Of a stretch of 64,000 nucleotides of DNA, positions 10,036 through 18,922 are shown one piece after another. The notes beneath the pieces are model-generated. The model made no database searches. It was not told the origin of the DNA and worked only from the letters and a program-made list of their open reading frames with translations. The stretch is taken from positions 1,736,001 through 1,800,000 of the forward strand of contig NZ_LT896716.1 of the NCBI RefSeq assembly GCF_900187405.1. The letters run 5' to 3'. The stretch comes from Geobacter sp. DSM 9736. Lineage in GTDB: Bacteria; Desulfobacterota; Desulfuromonadia; Geobacterales; Geobacteraceae. The position numbers and the translations under genes were made by a program. Every line of letters starts with the position of its first letter. The first letter of the stretch is position 1.

Positions 10036-10060
10036 CACGCTCTCCTTGAACCTAACAGAA

Positions 10061-10086
10061 ATGCCAGGGGCGCAAACCCCTGGCAT
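10061..10086 (-). terminator. Hairpin between pilQ and aroC
   Basis: ATGCCAGGGG and CCCCTGGCAT form a perfect 10-bp stem with a 6-base loop. Read on the minus strand it is followed by TTTCTGTT, a weak T-run, so it may attenuate rather than stop transcription between pilQ and the aro genes. It ends just before the aroC ribosome binding site. Confidence 0.6.
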
Positions 10087-10147
10087 TTTTAGCACACTAT
10101 AACGATTTCCGCAAACAAACTCGATTTGTCTTGAGCCCGCGGACCCG

Positions 10148-12934
10148 CTATCCGACGATCCTCGGGGTGATGAATATAAGCAGTTCCGTCTTGGTTTTCG
10201 TCTTAGTGTTGGATTTGAAAAGCCAGCCGAAGAGAGGTATGTCCTGAAGGAAGGGCACACCTCTGTCCTCCTCCGTATCACCGTCAACATAGATTCCGCC
10301 TATGACAGTAGTCTCACCGTTTCTGATCTGGAGCTCTGTCGTTGCTTCCTTCTTGTTGATCGGTGGAGGAGAGCCAGTGCCTGCGGAGTTATTGGATGCC
10401 TTTATCTTCATCCCGATGTTGCCGTCGGCGGTAATGTGCGGCGTAACCTCCAGTGTCAGCGCCGCTTCAACGAACTCCGTTTTGGTCCCTTCGGCCGACA
10501 CCGTCTGGTATGGGATAGATTGCCCCTGGGATATCTTTGCAGCTTTGTTGTTGAGCGTTACGACTTTGGGAGTGGAAATGATCTTGATCTGTCCGTTCGT
10601 CGCTGCCGCCGAAAGACGCAGGTCAAGCTGAACATTGCTCGTCAGCCGGCCGAAGGACATGCCGATCGCCGCGCCAGGGCCAGATGTCCCCGTTGATGGG
10701 GGAGGGATGACGATCCCGCCGAAGCCGGTATCGAGCTGCTCCAGAAACGCGCCGGAGCCGTCACGATAGTGAATCCCCCACTGTATTCCTAGCTCCCTGG
10801 TAAAGGTAGAGGTAGCTTCAACTATGCGGGCTTCTATCATCACCTGCCTCTCCGGAATGTCTATGTTCTTCAGGAGGGATTTCATCTTTTCAAGGGCAGG
10901 AGCGATATCGGTCACTATCACCCGATTGGTGCGTGCATCCTGTGAAATACTTACTCCCTCGCGGGATGTCTTAAGGTTATTGAGCTGTGCCACTACATCG
11001 CCGACCGAAGCGTAATTGATGTCGAAAATTACCGTTTGCAGTTCCATCGCCCGCTCGCGTGCCCTCTTCGACTCCTGCTCCCCCTGCTCCATGCTTTTGA
11101 ACTTACCGGCCGGCTTGATCTGGACGATGTTGCCATCCCGTTTCATCTCTAGGCCCTTCGACTCAAGGATCACATCGAGCGCCTGGTCCCATGGAACGTT
11201 CACAAGCCTGAGGCTTATGGTTCCGGTAACATCGTCCGAGATGAGGAAATTGAGGTTACTAACCTCCGCGATAAGCTGGAATATCTTCCTAATGTCGGCA
11301 TCCGAAAATTCCAGGGACACCCTTCTGCCTGTGTACCTTTTCCCATCCCCCGCCACGGTCACCGACTGCGGCTGCTCTGCGACAGGCGAAGCTTCATATT
11401 GATCGCGTACAACGTCCGACATGAATGAAGGCTGCTCTCCTGCTTCGGAGTTCTTGAAGTCCCAGTTGACAGTGCGGCCCTCCTGCTTGATGGTGAATGG
11501 TGCGGCAGAGCGCATTTTGACGAGAATCCTCGCCATCTTTCGGCCCTTGCTGGTTACCTGATAGGGAGTTATGGAGAGCACCGGCGTCACGAACGACCTG
11601 GCATCCAGCATCCTCTGCAGCTTCCTCGGCACCTGACAGTTATCAATGGTAAGCAGCCATCCCCGGGGGCTCTTCGTCGGCTCTCCAACCTTGCATGCCT
11701 CGTCCAGGACGATTGAGACACGGGAATAACCATCTACCTGCTTGAATTCCACATTTTCGACAACGGGCACGGCAGGCTCGGCCGGGCGAGCTTGCCCTGG
11801 AGGAACCGGTGCAGGAGCGGTTTTTTCAACCGCCGACTCCCTTTGCTTCCTCTCGGGCAGCTGTTCCAGCACGACTTTCAGCCCCCCCTGGCGTGTAACA
11901 ACCTGTCCCGGCGGCAGATGCTCGCCCGCAGCATCCAGAACGACCCGTACTTTCTCGGGTGTCAGGCCAATCCTCGCATTTGCTACCCCGAAGTTGTTAA
12001 TAGGGACAACCCGGGAAGCAGATGCTCTGGTGATGCCAAAGAGGTCAATCACCATCCTGTCAGGCTTGGCCAGACGAAATGTAGCAACCTTCTCCGGCAC
12101 ATCGCTGAGGTCGATCTCGATACCGTCGCGGACTTTTCTCACTGCAGAAAGATTTTTCCCCTGGAGGCCCGGTTTCTGCTTTTCAGCAGACTCAGGAGAT
12201 TGAGCCGACGGTTTTTCGCCGGGCTTGTCCGTCTCCGTAGCAGGTGCCTCAGAGGGTACGGCTACAGGGGGTTGGGCTACAGGGGGGGGAGCGACCACTG
12301 AACCGGTCTCTTTCTGCAGCGCAATTCCCGTCCCCTTAGCCCCAGCGTCTTCTCCGGCACTTGGCTCTTTCTGTGCCTGGGGTGTAACTTCAGCCGATGA
12401 AGGAGTCTGCACGGGGTCCGCAGAAGCATCAGCCTTTATCTCCGGAGAAGGTACAGCAGCCGGTGCCGAATACTTTGCCTCCGCCGCATCGGCAGATGGA
12501 TCAGAATACTTTACCTGCAGCCTGTCCCTCTCCCCCAGCGGCGTGACAACCGCATCCTCGTCCCGCTCCTGCATTATCTCCACACGGCTGAGAAACCCGC
12601 TGCCGTACCCGTGCTTGGTTACCAGTATCTGGCGGATGTTCCCCCTGTTCACCTCAATCGGGGCAGTGATATCCCCTGGTTCAGTCTGTGCGAGATCTAT
12701 GACGGTTTTCGGAGGAGATGAGATTTTGTATGACGTGTAGGTAAGAGGCCTGTCGGCGTAAATATCCACCAGCAACCCGTCAGCGGAAACCTTGACCTCG
12801 CGGAGCACAACCGAGGGGAGCGTGCCGTCGGAAGCATCGCCACCGGCAAGAGGCTTATGAGCGCAGCCCATCACCCCCGCCAGGAGAATGGAGCCAAAAG
12901 CTATGCCTAGAAGCCTTCCTGAGCCGAATACCAT
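10148..12934 (-). CDS. pilQ: Type IV pilus secretin PilQ
   Basis: 928 residues, the outer-membrane pore through which the pilus exits. An N-terminal hydrophobic segment ends in VMGC, a possible lipobox. Three AMIN-like domains can be read (about 45-145, 265-362 and 400-505), the first two separated by a long Pro/Ala/Glu-rich linker. An STN domain follows ([21 protein letters not shown], about 545), then an NolW-type N1 domain, and the secretin barrel from about 690 to the end, including [15 protein letters not shown] and [18 protein letters not shown] domains bind peptidoglycan. It closes the pilMNOPQ set, 10 bp after pilP. Confidence 0.95.
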   Translation of the reverse strand: MVFGSGRLLGIAFGSILLAGVMGCAHKPLAGGDASDGTLPSVVLREVKVSADGLLVDIYADRPLTYTSYKISSPPKTVIDLAQTEPGDITAPIEVNRGNIRQILVTKHGYGSGFLSRVEIMQERDEDAVVTPLGERDRLQVKYSDPSADAAEAKYSAPAAVPSPEIKADASADPVQTPSSAEVTPQAQKEPSAGEDAGAKGTGIALQKETGSVVAPPPVAQPPVAVPSEAPATETDKPGEKPSAQSPESAEKQKPGLQGKNLSAVRKVRDGIEIDLSDVPEKVATFRLAKPDRMVIDLFGITRASASRVVPINNFGVANARIGLTPEKVRVVLDAAGEHLPPGQVVTRQGGLKVVLEQLPERKQRESAVEKTAPAPVPPGQARPAEPAVPVVENVEFKQVDGYSRVSIVLDEACKVGEPTKSPRGWLLTIDNCQVPRKLQRMLDARSFVTPVLSITPYQVTSKGRKMARILVKMRSAAPFTIKQEGRTVNWDFKNSEAGEQPSFMSDVVRDQYEASPVAEQPQSVTVAGDGKRYTGRRVSLEFSDADIRKIFQLIAEVSNLNFLISDDVTGTISLRLVNVPWDQALDVILESKGLEMKRDGNIVQIKPAGKFKSMEQGEQESKRARERAMELQTVIFDINYASVGDVVAQLNNLKTSREGVSISQDARTNRVIVTDIAPALEKMKSLLKNIDIPERQVMIEARIVEATSTFTRELGIQWGIHYRDGSGAFLEQLDTGFGGIVIPPPSTGTSGPGAAIGMSFGRLTSNVQLDLRLSAAATNGQIKIISTPKVVTLNNKAAKISQGQSIPYQTVSAEGTKTEFVEAALTLEVTPHITADGNIGMKIKASNNSAGTGSPPPINKKEATTELQIRNGETTVIGGIYVDGDTEEDRGVPFLQDIPLFGWLFKSNTKTKTKTELLIFITPRIVG

Positions 12935-12944
12935 TGAAGCCTCC

Positions 12945-13472
12945 TTACTTTTTCTGGGGCAGGGAAAGCACTACCGTGCGCTTCCTGGCGCGACCGTTAT
13001 CGGCCACGTATTTTTCTTCCACTTCGACCGCAGCCGCGGAAATCCTGGTTATGCGACCATTGCTGGTGCCGATGCTCATTCCCGGCTTCACCACATATCC
13101 CTTTCCATTCGGGTCGATGATGAGGGCGGAACTCTGCTTGTGACCGATGACAATGCCGGCTACCCGGAACCTGCTCAGCTCAAAGCTCTCCATGGGAAGG
13201 CCACTTCCACTCCGGGAATGGTCGGTTGCAGGCGCAGGCTTCGGCGGCTGTGCTATGAACGGTTTGAACGGATCTTTCGCCTTGCTGAAATCAAACTGCT
13301 GCGGATTTTGCTGCACCATTGCCGAAGAAGTCTGTTTCTGGACCGGCTGCTGCTTGGCAACCTGTTCCGGCTTCGGCGGAGGGGATGTCTGGACCTGCTC
13401 CTCTTTCTTGCAGCCCCACAACAGAAGGGCAAGAAGAAGCAGGACCACGATTGCATCTTTATTTTTTCTCAT
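12945..13472 (-). CDS. pilP: Pilus assembly lipoprotein PilP
   Basis: 175 residues. A short signal segment VLLLLALLLWGC ends in a likely lipobox cysteine; then comes a Pro/Gln-rich linker, the KDPFKPF box typical of PilP, and a C-terminal beta domain (FRVAGIVIGHKQSSALIIDP). It bridges the inner-membrane PilN/PilO pair to PilQ. The ATG at 13472 overlaps the pilO end by 14 bp; the frame is open further upstream but only this start gives a lipoprotein signal. Confidence 0.93.
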   Translation of the reverse strand: MRKNKDAIVVLLLLALLLWGCKKEEQVQTSPPPKPEQVAKQQPVQKQTSSAMVQQNPQQFDFSKAKDPFKPFIAQPPKPAPATDHSRSGSGLPMESFELSRFRVAGIVIGHKQSSALIIDPNGKGYVVKPGMSIGTSNGRITRISAAAVEVEEKYVADNGRARKRTVVLSLPQKK

Positions 13473-14052
13473 CCTTGATCTCTTTCTTGTCGAGAAAACG
13501 AAAGGTTGTGGCGAGACAGTTGACTTTGACTGTTGTTCTTCCCCTTTCGTTCTTGATATCACCGAACTGCACGTTACTGATGTTGACAATCCGCGGAAGA
13601 TCTCCCACTGCTACAAAAAAGTTGGCCACTTCATAAAAAGAACCTGAAACCGAGATGTCGACGGGAACTGCTGAATAAAAATCCTTGGGCTCCTCCGGCT
13701 TCGGCCGGAACAGAAGAAAGTCGAGGCCCGCATTTTTTCCGACGGAGGAGATGCTCGTGAGCAGTCCCGGGATTTCCTTCTGGTTGGGGAGCTCAGTGAG
13801 AGCCCTCTCCAGCTCCTTCTCCAACTTTGCGTAATCATCCCGGAACTTCGGTAAGTTATTGGCAATCCGACGATTCTCCTCAACCTTGCTCTGAAGCTCG
13901 TCGCGCCGGCCTTGCAACTCCTTCAGCTCCTTCATTTTGGGCTGCTGGAGTGCGAGAAAGAACACACCCGCCTCAAGGATAAGAACAGCGACCAGAAGGC
14001 CTAATTTTTGCCTGTTGGGGAGCTTCAGGATTTTGTCTAGTCTCGGATCCAT
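13459..14052 (-). CDS. pilO: Pilus assembly protein PilO
   Basis: 197 residues. One membrane helix (LGLLVAVLILEAGVFFLAL, about 17-35) is followed by a periplasmic coiled coil (KELKELQGRRDELQSKVEE) and a ferredoxin-like domain with the VDISVSGSFYEVANFF strand-helix unit. It pairs with PilN to form the inner-membrane alignment platform. Confidence 0.93.
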   Translation of the reverse strand: MDPRLDKILKLPNRQKLGLLVAVLILEAGVFFLALQQPKMKELKELQGRRDELQSKVEENRRIANNLPKFRDDYAKLEKELERALTELPNQKEIPGLLTSISSVGKNAGLDFLLFRPKPEEPKDFYSAVPVDISVSGSFYEVANFFVAVGDLPRIVNISNVQFGDIKNERGRTTVKVNCLATTFRFLDKKEIKDEKK

Positions 14053-14094
14053 ACCGTCCTCAGTTACTGCTTATTCGAAAAAGCCACTGATTCT

Positions 14095-14643
14095 TCATTG
14101 TTTAAGGCTCTTGATGGCACAGGTCATATCGAACCTCTTCATCTTCTGTCCACCTGCATCCGTCTGCTCCGACACCATGAGTTCCACATTGGTAAACTCG
14201 TCGGAGCTCTGGAGGTTGCGCATGAAGTTGGCGATAAGGTCCTCGTTCATTGCAACACCCGATATGGAGACGTCCGCACCGCTTTCCGCATACCTGGTTA
14301 ACCAAAGCTGCTCCGGAACCGCTCCACTGAGTTTGGCGAGCCGGCTGGCAGGGCCGGTTTTCTGTTTGCGCAGCTGATCGAGCACGCCAAGCTTCTTCTT
14401 CACCTCTGCTTGCAGTTTCTTCAGATTGTCTATCTCACCGATCTTTTTCTTGAGCAGTTCGATTTCCTGCTCGGCGGCTGAAATTTCCTGCTTGGCAGTT
14501 GAAATTTTGAGGAGAGTGACCGAGTAGACCGTCACCAATACTAGAAGCATGGACAGTACGGAAACAGCAGCTATCAGGATCTGCTGCTGCATGATCTCTT
14601 TCTTTTTTACGGCACGTACCGGGAGAAGGTTGATTTTAATCAT
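14095..14643 (-). CDS. pilN: Pilus assembly protein PilN
   Basis: 182 residues. The cytoplasmic N-terminus MIKINLLPVR carries the INLLP motif that docks into PilM; a membrane helix follows (about 22-45), then a coiled coil and a periplasmic domain with the VSISGVAMNEDLIANFMRNL unit. It overlaps the pilM stop by 4 bp and precedes pilO by 42 bp. Confidence 0.95.
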   Translation of the reverse strand: MIKINLLPVRAVKKKEIMQQQILIAAVSVLSMLLVLVTVYSVTLLKISTAKQEISAAEQEIELLKKKIGEIDNLKKLQAEVKKKLGVLDQLRKQKTGPASRLAKLSGAVPEQLWLTRYAESGADVSISGVAMNEDLIANFMRNLQSSDEFTNVELMVSEQTDAGGQKMKRFDMTCAIKSLKQ

Positions 14644-15692
14644 TTGTCCCCGAACCTCCTCAATGCCAATCCGACGGCAACGGTAACGACAGGACCCATC
14701 TCCTGAAGATAATCGGGGTCGAACTCCTTGTCGTTACAGATGATCTTCTGAAAAGGATTGATGATCTCCACCGGAAGCCCGAGGCGTTCCCCTATGACAT
14801 CGACGAGCGACGGCGTCTTTGCACATCCGCCGCTCAGGAAAACCTTGTCGATCTTTCCATCGGGTGCAGCGGAATTATAAAAATCGAGGGCCCTCCGCAC
14901 TTCCATGGCAACGGTATCATTTATCCTGCTAAAAATGGCTTCCAGCCTTCCTGCATTGTCTGTCTCATGGGACAGCTTGATGTGCTCAGCTTCGGCTGCA
15001 TCCACCGCCAGTTGCTTCTGGATTTCCTCGGTGTAAAGGTTTCCCCCCAGCTGCACGTCCCGAGTGAAAAGCGATGAGCCTGCTTTGACGATGTTGATGT
15101 TCATGATGCTGGCGCCGATATTTATCAGCGCCGATACCTCTGCCGGCTCCGGATCGTAGTTCAGCTCAAATGCGTTCTGAAGCGCAAAGGCGGTGACATC
15201 CATCACGGCGAGTTTAAGTCCCGCTTCGGAGAAAACAGAAATGTAATCGTTAACGATGTCTTTTTTGCTGGCAGCCAGCAGGACCGACATTTTAGTAGGA
15301 TCAGTCTCGTCGGAGCCTAAAATCTGGAAGTCGATGTGCACATCGTTTATGTCGAAAGGAATATACTGTTCCGCCTCCCACTGGATCTGGTCATCCAGTT
15401 CCTCCTGGGTCATGAGCGGGATCTGGATTTTCCTGATGATGATGGAGTTACCAGAGACAGAGCTGGCAACATCGCTGTTCTTTATTGCCAGACTTTTGAG
15501 AAGATTGCGCACTCCCTCGACAACAGCGGATGTATCCATCAGGGTGTTGTCAACGATCGCCTCCGGGGGAAGGGGCATTATTCCGATGCTCTGAAGGGCG
15601 TAGGTGCCTTTCTGCTCTTTAAGGCCTACTACCTTTATCGAACCCGAGCCTACGTCAACCCCGATTACCTCTTTTTTCTTCGACAAAAACAT
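14640..15692 (-). CDS. pilM: Type IV pilus actin-like ATPase PilM
   Basis: 350 residues of the actin/FtsA fold. The phosphate-1 motif IGVDVGSGSIKVV is at the N-terminus, and KVFLSGGCAKTPSL near residue 275 is the adenosine-binding motif. It sits on the cytoplasmic side of the membrane and binds the PilN tail. It is the first pilus gene after a small HTH gene, 20 bp away. Confidence 0.95.
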   Translation of the reverse strand: MFLSKKKEVIGVDVGSGSIKVVGLKEQKGTYALQSIGIMPLPPEAIVDNTLMDTSAVVEGVRNLLKSLAIKNSDVASSVSGNSIIIRKIQIPLMTQEELDDQIQWEAEQYIPFDINDVHIDFQILGSDETDPTKMSVLLAASKKDIVNDYISVFSEAGLKLAVMDVTAFALQNAFELNYDPEPAEVSALINIGASIMNINIVKAGSSLFTRDVQLGGNLYTEEIQKQLAVDAAEAEHIKLSHETDNAGRLEAIFSRINDTVAMEVRRALDFYNSAAPDGKIDKVFLSGGCAKTPSLVDVIGERLGLPVEIINPFQKIICNDKEFDPDYLQEMGPVVTVAVGLALRRFGDK

Positions 15693-15712
15693 GACGTATC
15701 CCTGTCCTGGTG

Positions 15713-15913
15713 CTAGTCCTGAAAGACCTTGTCTTTTTCCGCTAGTGAGAACCCCAAAGCGAGAATGATCTTACGCTTCGTTTCCATCCGGCACTCTTCC
15801 CCGCGCTCGATCCTGTCGATGGTGATCGGTGACACTCCCGCCAACCGAGCCAACTCCGCCTTGCTCATCAGGTTCGCAACCCTGATTTTCTTCACATGAT
15901 TTTTTGTCTTCAT
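15713..15913 (-). CDS. Small XRE-type helix-turn-helix protein upstream of pilM
   Basis: 66 residues made almost entirely of one Cro/C1-type HTH: KAELARLAGVSPITIDRIERGE. There is no room for a ligand or oligomerisation domain beyond a short C-terminal tail. It sits between a strong promoter and pilM, so it is likely the first gene of the pilM operon and a candidate autoregulator of it. Inverted repeats that could be its operator overlap the promoter and start region. Confidence 0.8.
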   Translation of the reverse strand: MKTKNHVKKIRVANLMSKAELARLAGVSPITIDRIERGEECRMETKRKIILALGFSLAEKDKVFQD

Positions 15914-15957
15914 GCCGCCACCATACGAAATATGTTCTTATCTGGTATTTCGGCATG
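15911..15957 (-). promoter_or_regulatory. Candidate operator: nested inverted repeats at the HTH/pilM promoter
   Basis: CGAAATA (15926-15932) pairs with TATTTCG (15946-15952), and CATGCCG (15911-15917) pairs with CGGCATG (15951-15957). Both lie between the -10 element and the HTH start codon. That position suits repression by the HTH protein; this is inference from symmetry and location. Confidence 0.45.
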
Positions 15958-15985
15958 AATTTATAACAATTGAATTTAATGTCAA
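15958..15985 (-). promoter_or_regulatory. Sigma-70 promoter for the HTH-pilMNOPQ transcript
   Basis: On the minus strand a perfect TTGACA (15980-15985) and TAAATT (15958-15963) are 16 bp apart in a strongly AT-rich stretch that stands out from the surrounding GC-rich DNA. The start of transcription would fall near 15951, inside the inverted repeats. Confidence 0.6.
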
Positions 15986-16150
15986 CAAATTTTGCATAAT
16001 TATATGTAATTATGCTTCAGTGACTGCGGAGGGAAGCTGTTGCGCATGTAATCTTGACTACACGGAATAGGAAGGTCGTTGTCAGATGGGGCGCTATTCT
16101 TTTGTTATTGTCCCTTCTTCGGCATGCCGGAGAAAAAACTTTATTTCTTC

Positions 16151-16792
16151 TTAGTAAGCGTAAAGGACTTCAAATATGGCCTTTTCCGCTGAAGCGCCCT
16201 CCCTTTCACCCTGAACCTCAAATGTATAGAGCGTCGGCTGCTGCATTACCGAGGGATTGTTGTTGACGGAAGCCACGCCTCCGCCAGCTTCGAGGTCGAG
16301 TCCGCTGCTGTCGGACATCCCCGGAACGTTGTTGACAATCTTTGCATACAGGTTGAATCCGGTGGTATCTCCTCTCAGCCTGAAGGTCATGTCGGGAGCC
16401 AGTTTCGGGTCGATCCCTCCCGCCCTGCTGGCAGCATTACAGGCCGTCCATCCCGCACTGTCCGTGGTTACCTTCTGCTTGAGGCACAGGTTTGGAGCTG
16501 TAACGTTAAGGTCGATATTGCTGAATGTGCTCGAAATCCTTGTGACTGCAGCAGTCGCAGAAGTGTACGTCCCAAAATTCATTACGAGTGTCGGCAGGAT
16601 GTCCTTGGGGTACAGGTTCGTAGCAGCCGCATAGCTAGCTTCGAACGAGCTTTTATAGCGTTTTTCAGCTCCGGACATTCTCGTCTTTACGGTAACCAGG
16701 TAGAGCAGCGACATGGTTATGGCAAGAGCAAGCATTGTCAGCATGAGTGCCGTTACCATCGCTATGCCGTCTTCATTCCTGAGAGTACGCAT
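16151..16792 (-). CDS. pilX: Minor pilin PilX (GspK-like, no Glu5)
   Basis: 213 residues. The prepilin leader MRTLRNEDG is followed by the hydrophobic helix IAMVTALMLTMLALAITMSL. Position 5 after the cleavage glycine is threonine, not glutamate, as is usual for PilX/GspK-type tip subunits. I chose the ATG at 16792; a TTG at 16816 overlapping the pilW stop is open but gives an odd leader. It is the last gene of the minor pilin run. Confidence 0.85.
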   Translation of the reverse strand: MRTLRNEDGIAMVTALMLTMLALAITMSLLYLVTVKTRMSGAEKRYKSSFEASYAAATNLYPKDILPTLVMNFGTYTSATAAVTRISSTFSNIDLNVTAPNLCLKQKVTTDSAGWTACNAASRAGGIDPKLAPDMTFRLRGDTTGFNLYAKIVNNVPGMSDSSGLDLEAGGGVASVNNNPSVMQQPTLYTFEVQGEREGASAEKAIFEVLYAY

Positions 16793-16812
16793 ATGCCACC
16801 ACCCGCCCCCGC

Positions 16813-18030
16813 TCAATTAAGGTTCCCCAACGGCACCACAAGCGTGTATACCCGCCAATGGTACTTCTCCCAGTCCCTGATGTTCTGGTTCTCGAAAACA
16901 AAGCTCCTGCCAAATGGGACTCCGTTAATGGTTTCCCCTACCCAGATCCTGTCGTCAGGATATCTGAAGGTATTTGATTTCCGCCCTTCCTGCGCAAGGA
17001 TGTAAACCCTCACCTCGCGTACCTGAGCACGTATAGCCGCCGCCCTGTCGGCACCAGTGGGAGGCGTATCGGAGTGAAGGTTGACCACCCCGTCACCATC
17101 CGTGTCGAGAGAGTGCACAACCTGCATGTCTGCCACGCAGTCCAGAAGCGGGTATGGAGCCGAAAAACCACCCCCGGGATCGGGCTCGCTCGGATCAGCG
17201 GAAGCCGGCTTTTGACCCGCTATGGAGCGATAAAGTATACCGACCCCTTCGGCGATATTGGACGCATCCAATGGCTTGGCGCACATTTCAGGCATGCTTT
17301 TGGTGTCTTCGGGGCGTTTGATATAGTAGTCGGAACGATTGAAGGGCATCCGCAACGGCCGAGTGTCTTCCTCACCGTCTTTGGGAGAAACACCGTATAC
17401 CATGTGAGTTTCCAGCATCTCCCGCGGACGGAAACCGGAGGGAAAATCCGCAGGATTAGGGGAATAGCTGACGGTGAATCCGGAGGAATTAAGGAGGACC
17501 TTGTTTGACAGAATCCCATTTGCATAGCTGTTCCTGAGAACTATGAGCCGCTCCTTCGCAACCATCGAATTCGACGTGTATTTCGTAAAGGTAGCCATGT
17601 ACCATTTCTTAGCGGTGTCATTCAGCCCTGTCATCGTAGATTTCACGACCAGGTAATCCGACCCGTTGAACCCAGCGTTGTCTCCGCTGGTGACGGCGCG
17701 GGGAGGAGATCCGGGTGCGTCGTTGTACACCTTGGAATCCACACCCGGAGCGGGATTACCGGTGGCGAGGATAATTTCGGCGTAGGTCACTCCAGTCACG
17801 TCCCACGGTAGGCCATACCCCGCTTGAGCAAGGTCTCTACGCAGCATCTCAAGACCCACTATCCCCTCGATCTCCGACTCCGCGCTTTTTGACTCGTGCA
17901 GAGACCTGCTGATAATCCTGTCGAATGAAACACCTGCAAGCGCAAGGATGATAACGAAGATCCCCATGACGATCACGAGTTCGGTCAGGCTGAATCCATC
18001 TCTGCTCTTCAAAAGCGAAGCTGTTCGCAT
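16813..18030 (-). CDS. pilW: Minor pilin PilW
   Basis: 405 residues with leader MRTASLLKSRDG and mature start FSLTELVIVMGIF (Glu5 present). The large periplasmic domain (residues about 40-400) fits PilW/GspJ-like subunits. It is expected to build the tip complex with PilV, PilX, the FimT-like protein and PilY1. It is 16 bp from pilV. Confidence 0.88.
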   Translation of the reverse strand: MRTASLLKSRDGFSLTELVIVMGIFVIILALAGVSFDRIISRSLHESKSAESEIEGIVGLEMLRRDLAQAGYGLPWDVTGVTYAEIILATGNPAPGVDSKVYNDAPGSPPRAVTSGDNAGFNGSDYLVVKSTMTGLNDTAKKWYMATFTKYTSNSMVAKERLIVLRNSYANGILSNKVLLNSSGFTVSYSPNPADFPSGFRPREMLETHMVYGVSPKDGEEDTRPLRMPFNRSDYYIKRPEDTKSMPEMCAKPLDASNIAEGVGILYRSIAGQKPASADPSEPDPGGGFSAPYPLLDCVADMQVVHSLDTDGDGVVNLHSDTPPTGADRAAAIRAQVREVRVYILAQEGRKSNTFRYPDDRIWVGETINGVPFGRSFVFENQNIRDWEKYHWRVYTLVVPLGNLN

Positions 18031-18046
18031 ATGCTCCCCTGGGCGG

Positions 18047-18454
18047 CTACCGAGATACTACGGCGACGACCTCATGATTCGTGGTCATATTCTTGAACGC
18101 CCAGCGTACATTGACGCGAAGCCTGTACGAATCCTCAGGCACCCTGCTCGTCAGGGCCTGCCGTGTGCGCTCTATGCGAAAGTTCCTGCTCCCCGCACCC
18201 ACCTTTACCGAGACAGTAGTGAATTGCGCGAAGGTTTGAGGAATGGGATCGAAGTGCTTCAGCTTCATCAGATTGTGCATCTGCTGTTCGCCTACCGCGA
18301 CGGCACGATCCCGCAGCCCTCCCCTGAGGTTGTGCTCCATTGCCACGTTCACAGCCTGAAGAAGCCCGAGGAGCCCCACGATGAGGATTACCATGGCAAC
18401 AACCATCTCTATGAGGGTAAATCCGTTACTGGAGAGTAATCGAGCTTTCAACAC
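18047..18454 (-). CDS. pilV: Minor pilin PilV
   Basis: About 135 residues with leader ending LLSSNG and mature start FTLIEMVVAMVILIVGLLGLLQA, typical of PilV/GspI. No ATG is well placed. GTG at 18454 has GGAGG five bases upstream, giving the short leader expected of prepilins; the GTG at 18490 would make an unusually long one. It overlaps the end of the FimT-like gene by 29 bp. Confidence 0.85.
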   Translation of the reverse strand: MLKARLLSSNGFTLIEMVVAMVILIVGLLGLLQAVNVAMEHNLRGGLRDRAVAVGEQQMHNLMKLKHFDPIPQTFAQFTTVSVKVGAGSRNFRIERTRQALTSRVPEDSYRLRVNVRWAFKNMTTNHEVVAVVSR

Positions 18455-18920
18455 AACTTCCTCCGGAGACTCTTTTCCCGAGATCGACACGAGTGGGTGA
18501 TACGATGAGGCTGTCGACTGCAGCCGAATTCGCCTTAGTGGGCTCTATGCAGACAAAAATGGCTCCGGACTCGCTGGTGCCCGACATCCCGAAGGTGTCG
18601 AAGCTCAGCACCAGCGGATTGTCTGCCGTGCTCCACGCCATCGGGTAGACGAGCCGACGCTGGATGACGGGTACAGCAGTGATGTCATCGCCGGGATAGG
18701 TGGCAAACTCAGTGGCAGTGATCTTTGCAGCGCGCTCTGTTTTTTCGTAAAGTGCCTTCTGTCGCAACTCAGCCAGGTCCACATGGATTTTCTTCACCTG
18801 CTCTTCGATGGCGGATTTACGGCTCATCTCGTTAAATTGCATAACTCCGATGGAGACCAGAATCGCAGCTATAGCCATCGTGACGACCAATTCAACGAGA
18901 CTGAATCCTCTCGTACCCAT
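18426..18920 (-). CDS. FimT/GspH-like minor pseudopilin
   Basis: 164 residues: leader MGTRG, mature start FSLVELVVTMAIAAILVSIGV with Glu5, then a GspH/FimT-like domain (FNEMSRKSAIEEQVKKIHVDLAELRQKAL). GspH-like subunits sit near the tip. The ATG at 18920 follows GGAAAGG; a GTG at 18926 overlaps the pilY1 stop. A related gene lies at 25127-25618. Confidence 0.85.
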   Translation of the reverse strand: MGTRGFSLVELVVTMAIAAILVSIGVMQFNEMSRKSAIEEQVKKIHVDLAELRQKALYEKTERAAKITATEFATYPGDDITAVPVIQRRLVYPMAWSTADNPLVLSFDTFGMSGTSESGAIFVCIEPTKANSAAVDSLIVSPTRVDLGKRVSGGSCVESSITLQ

Positions 18921-18922
18921 CC

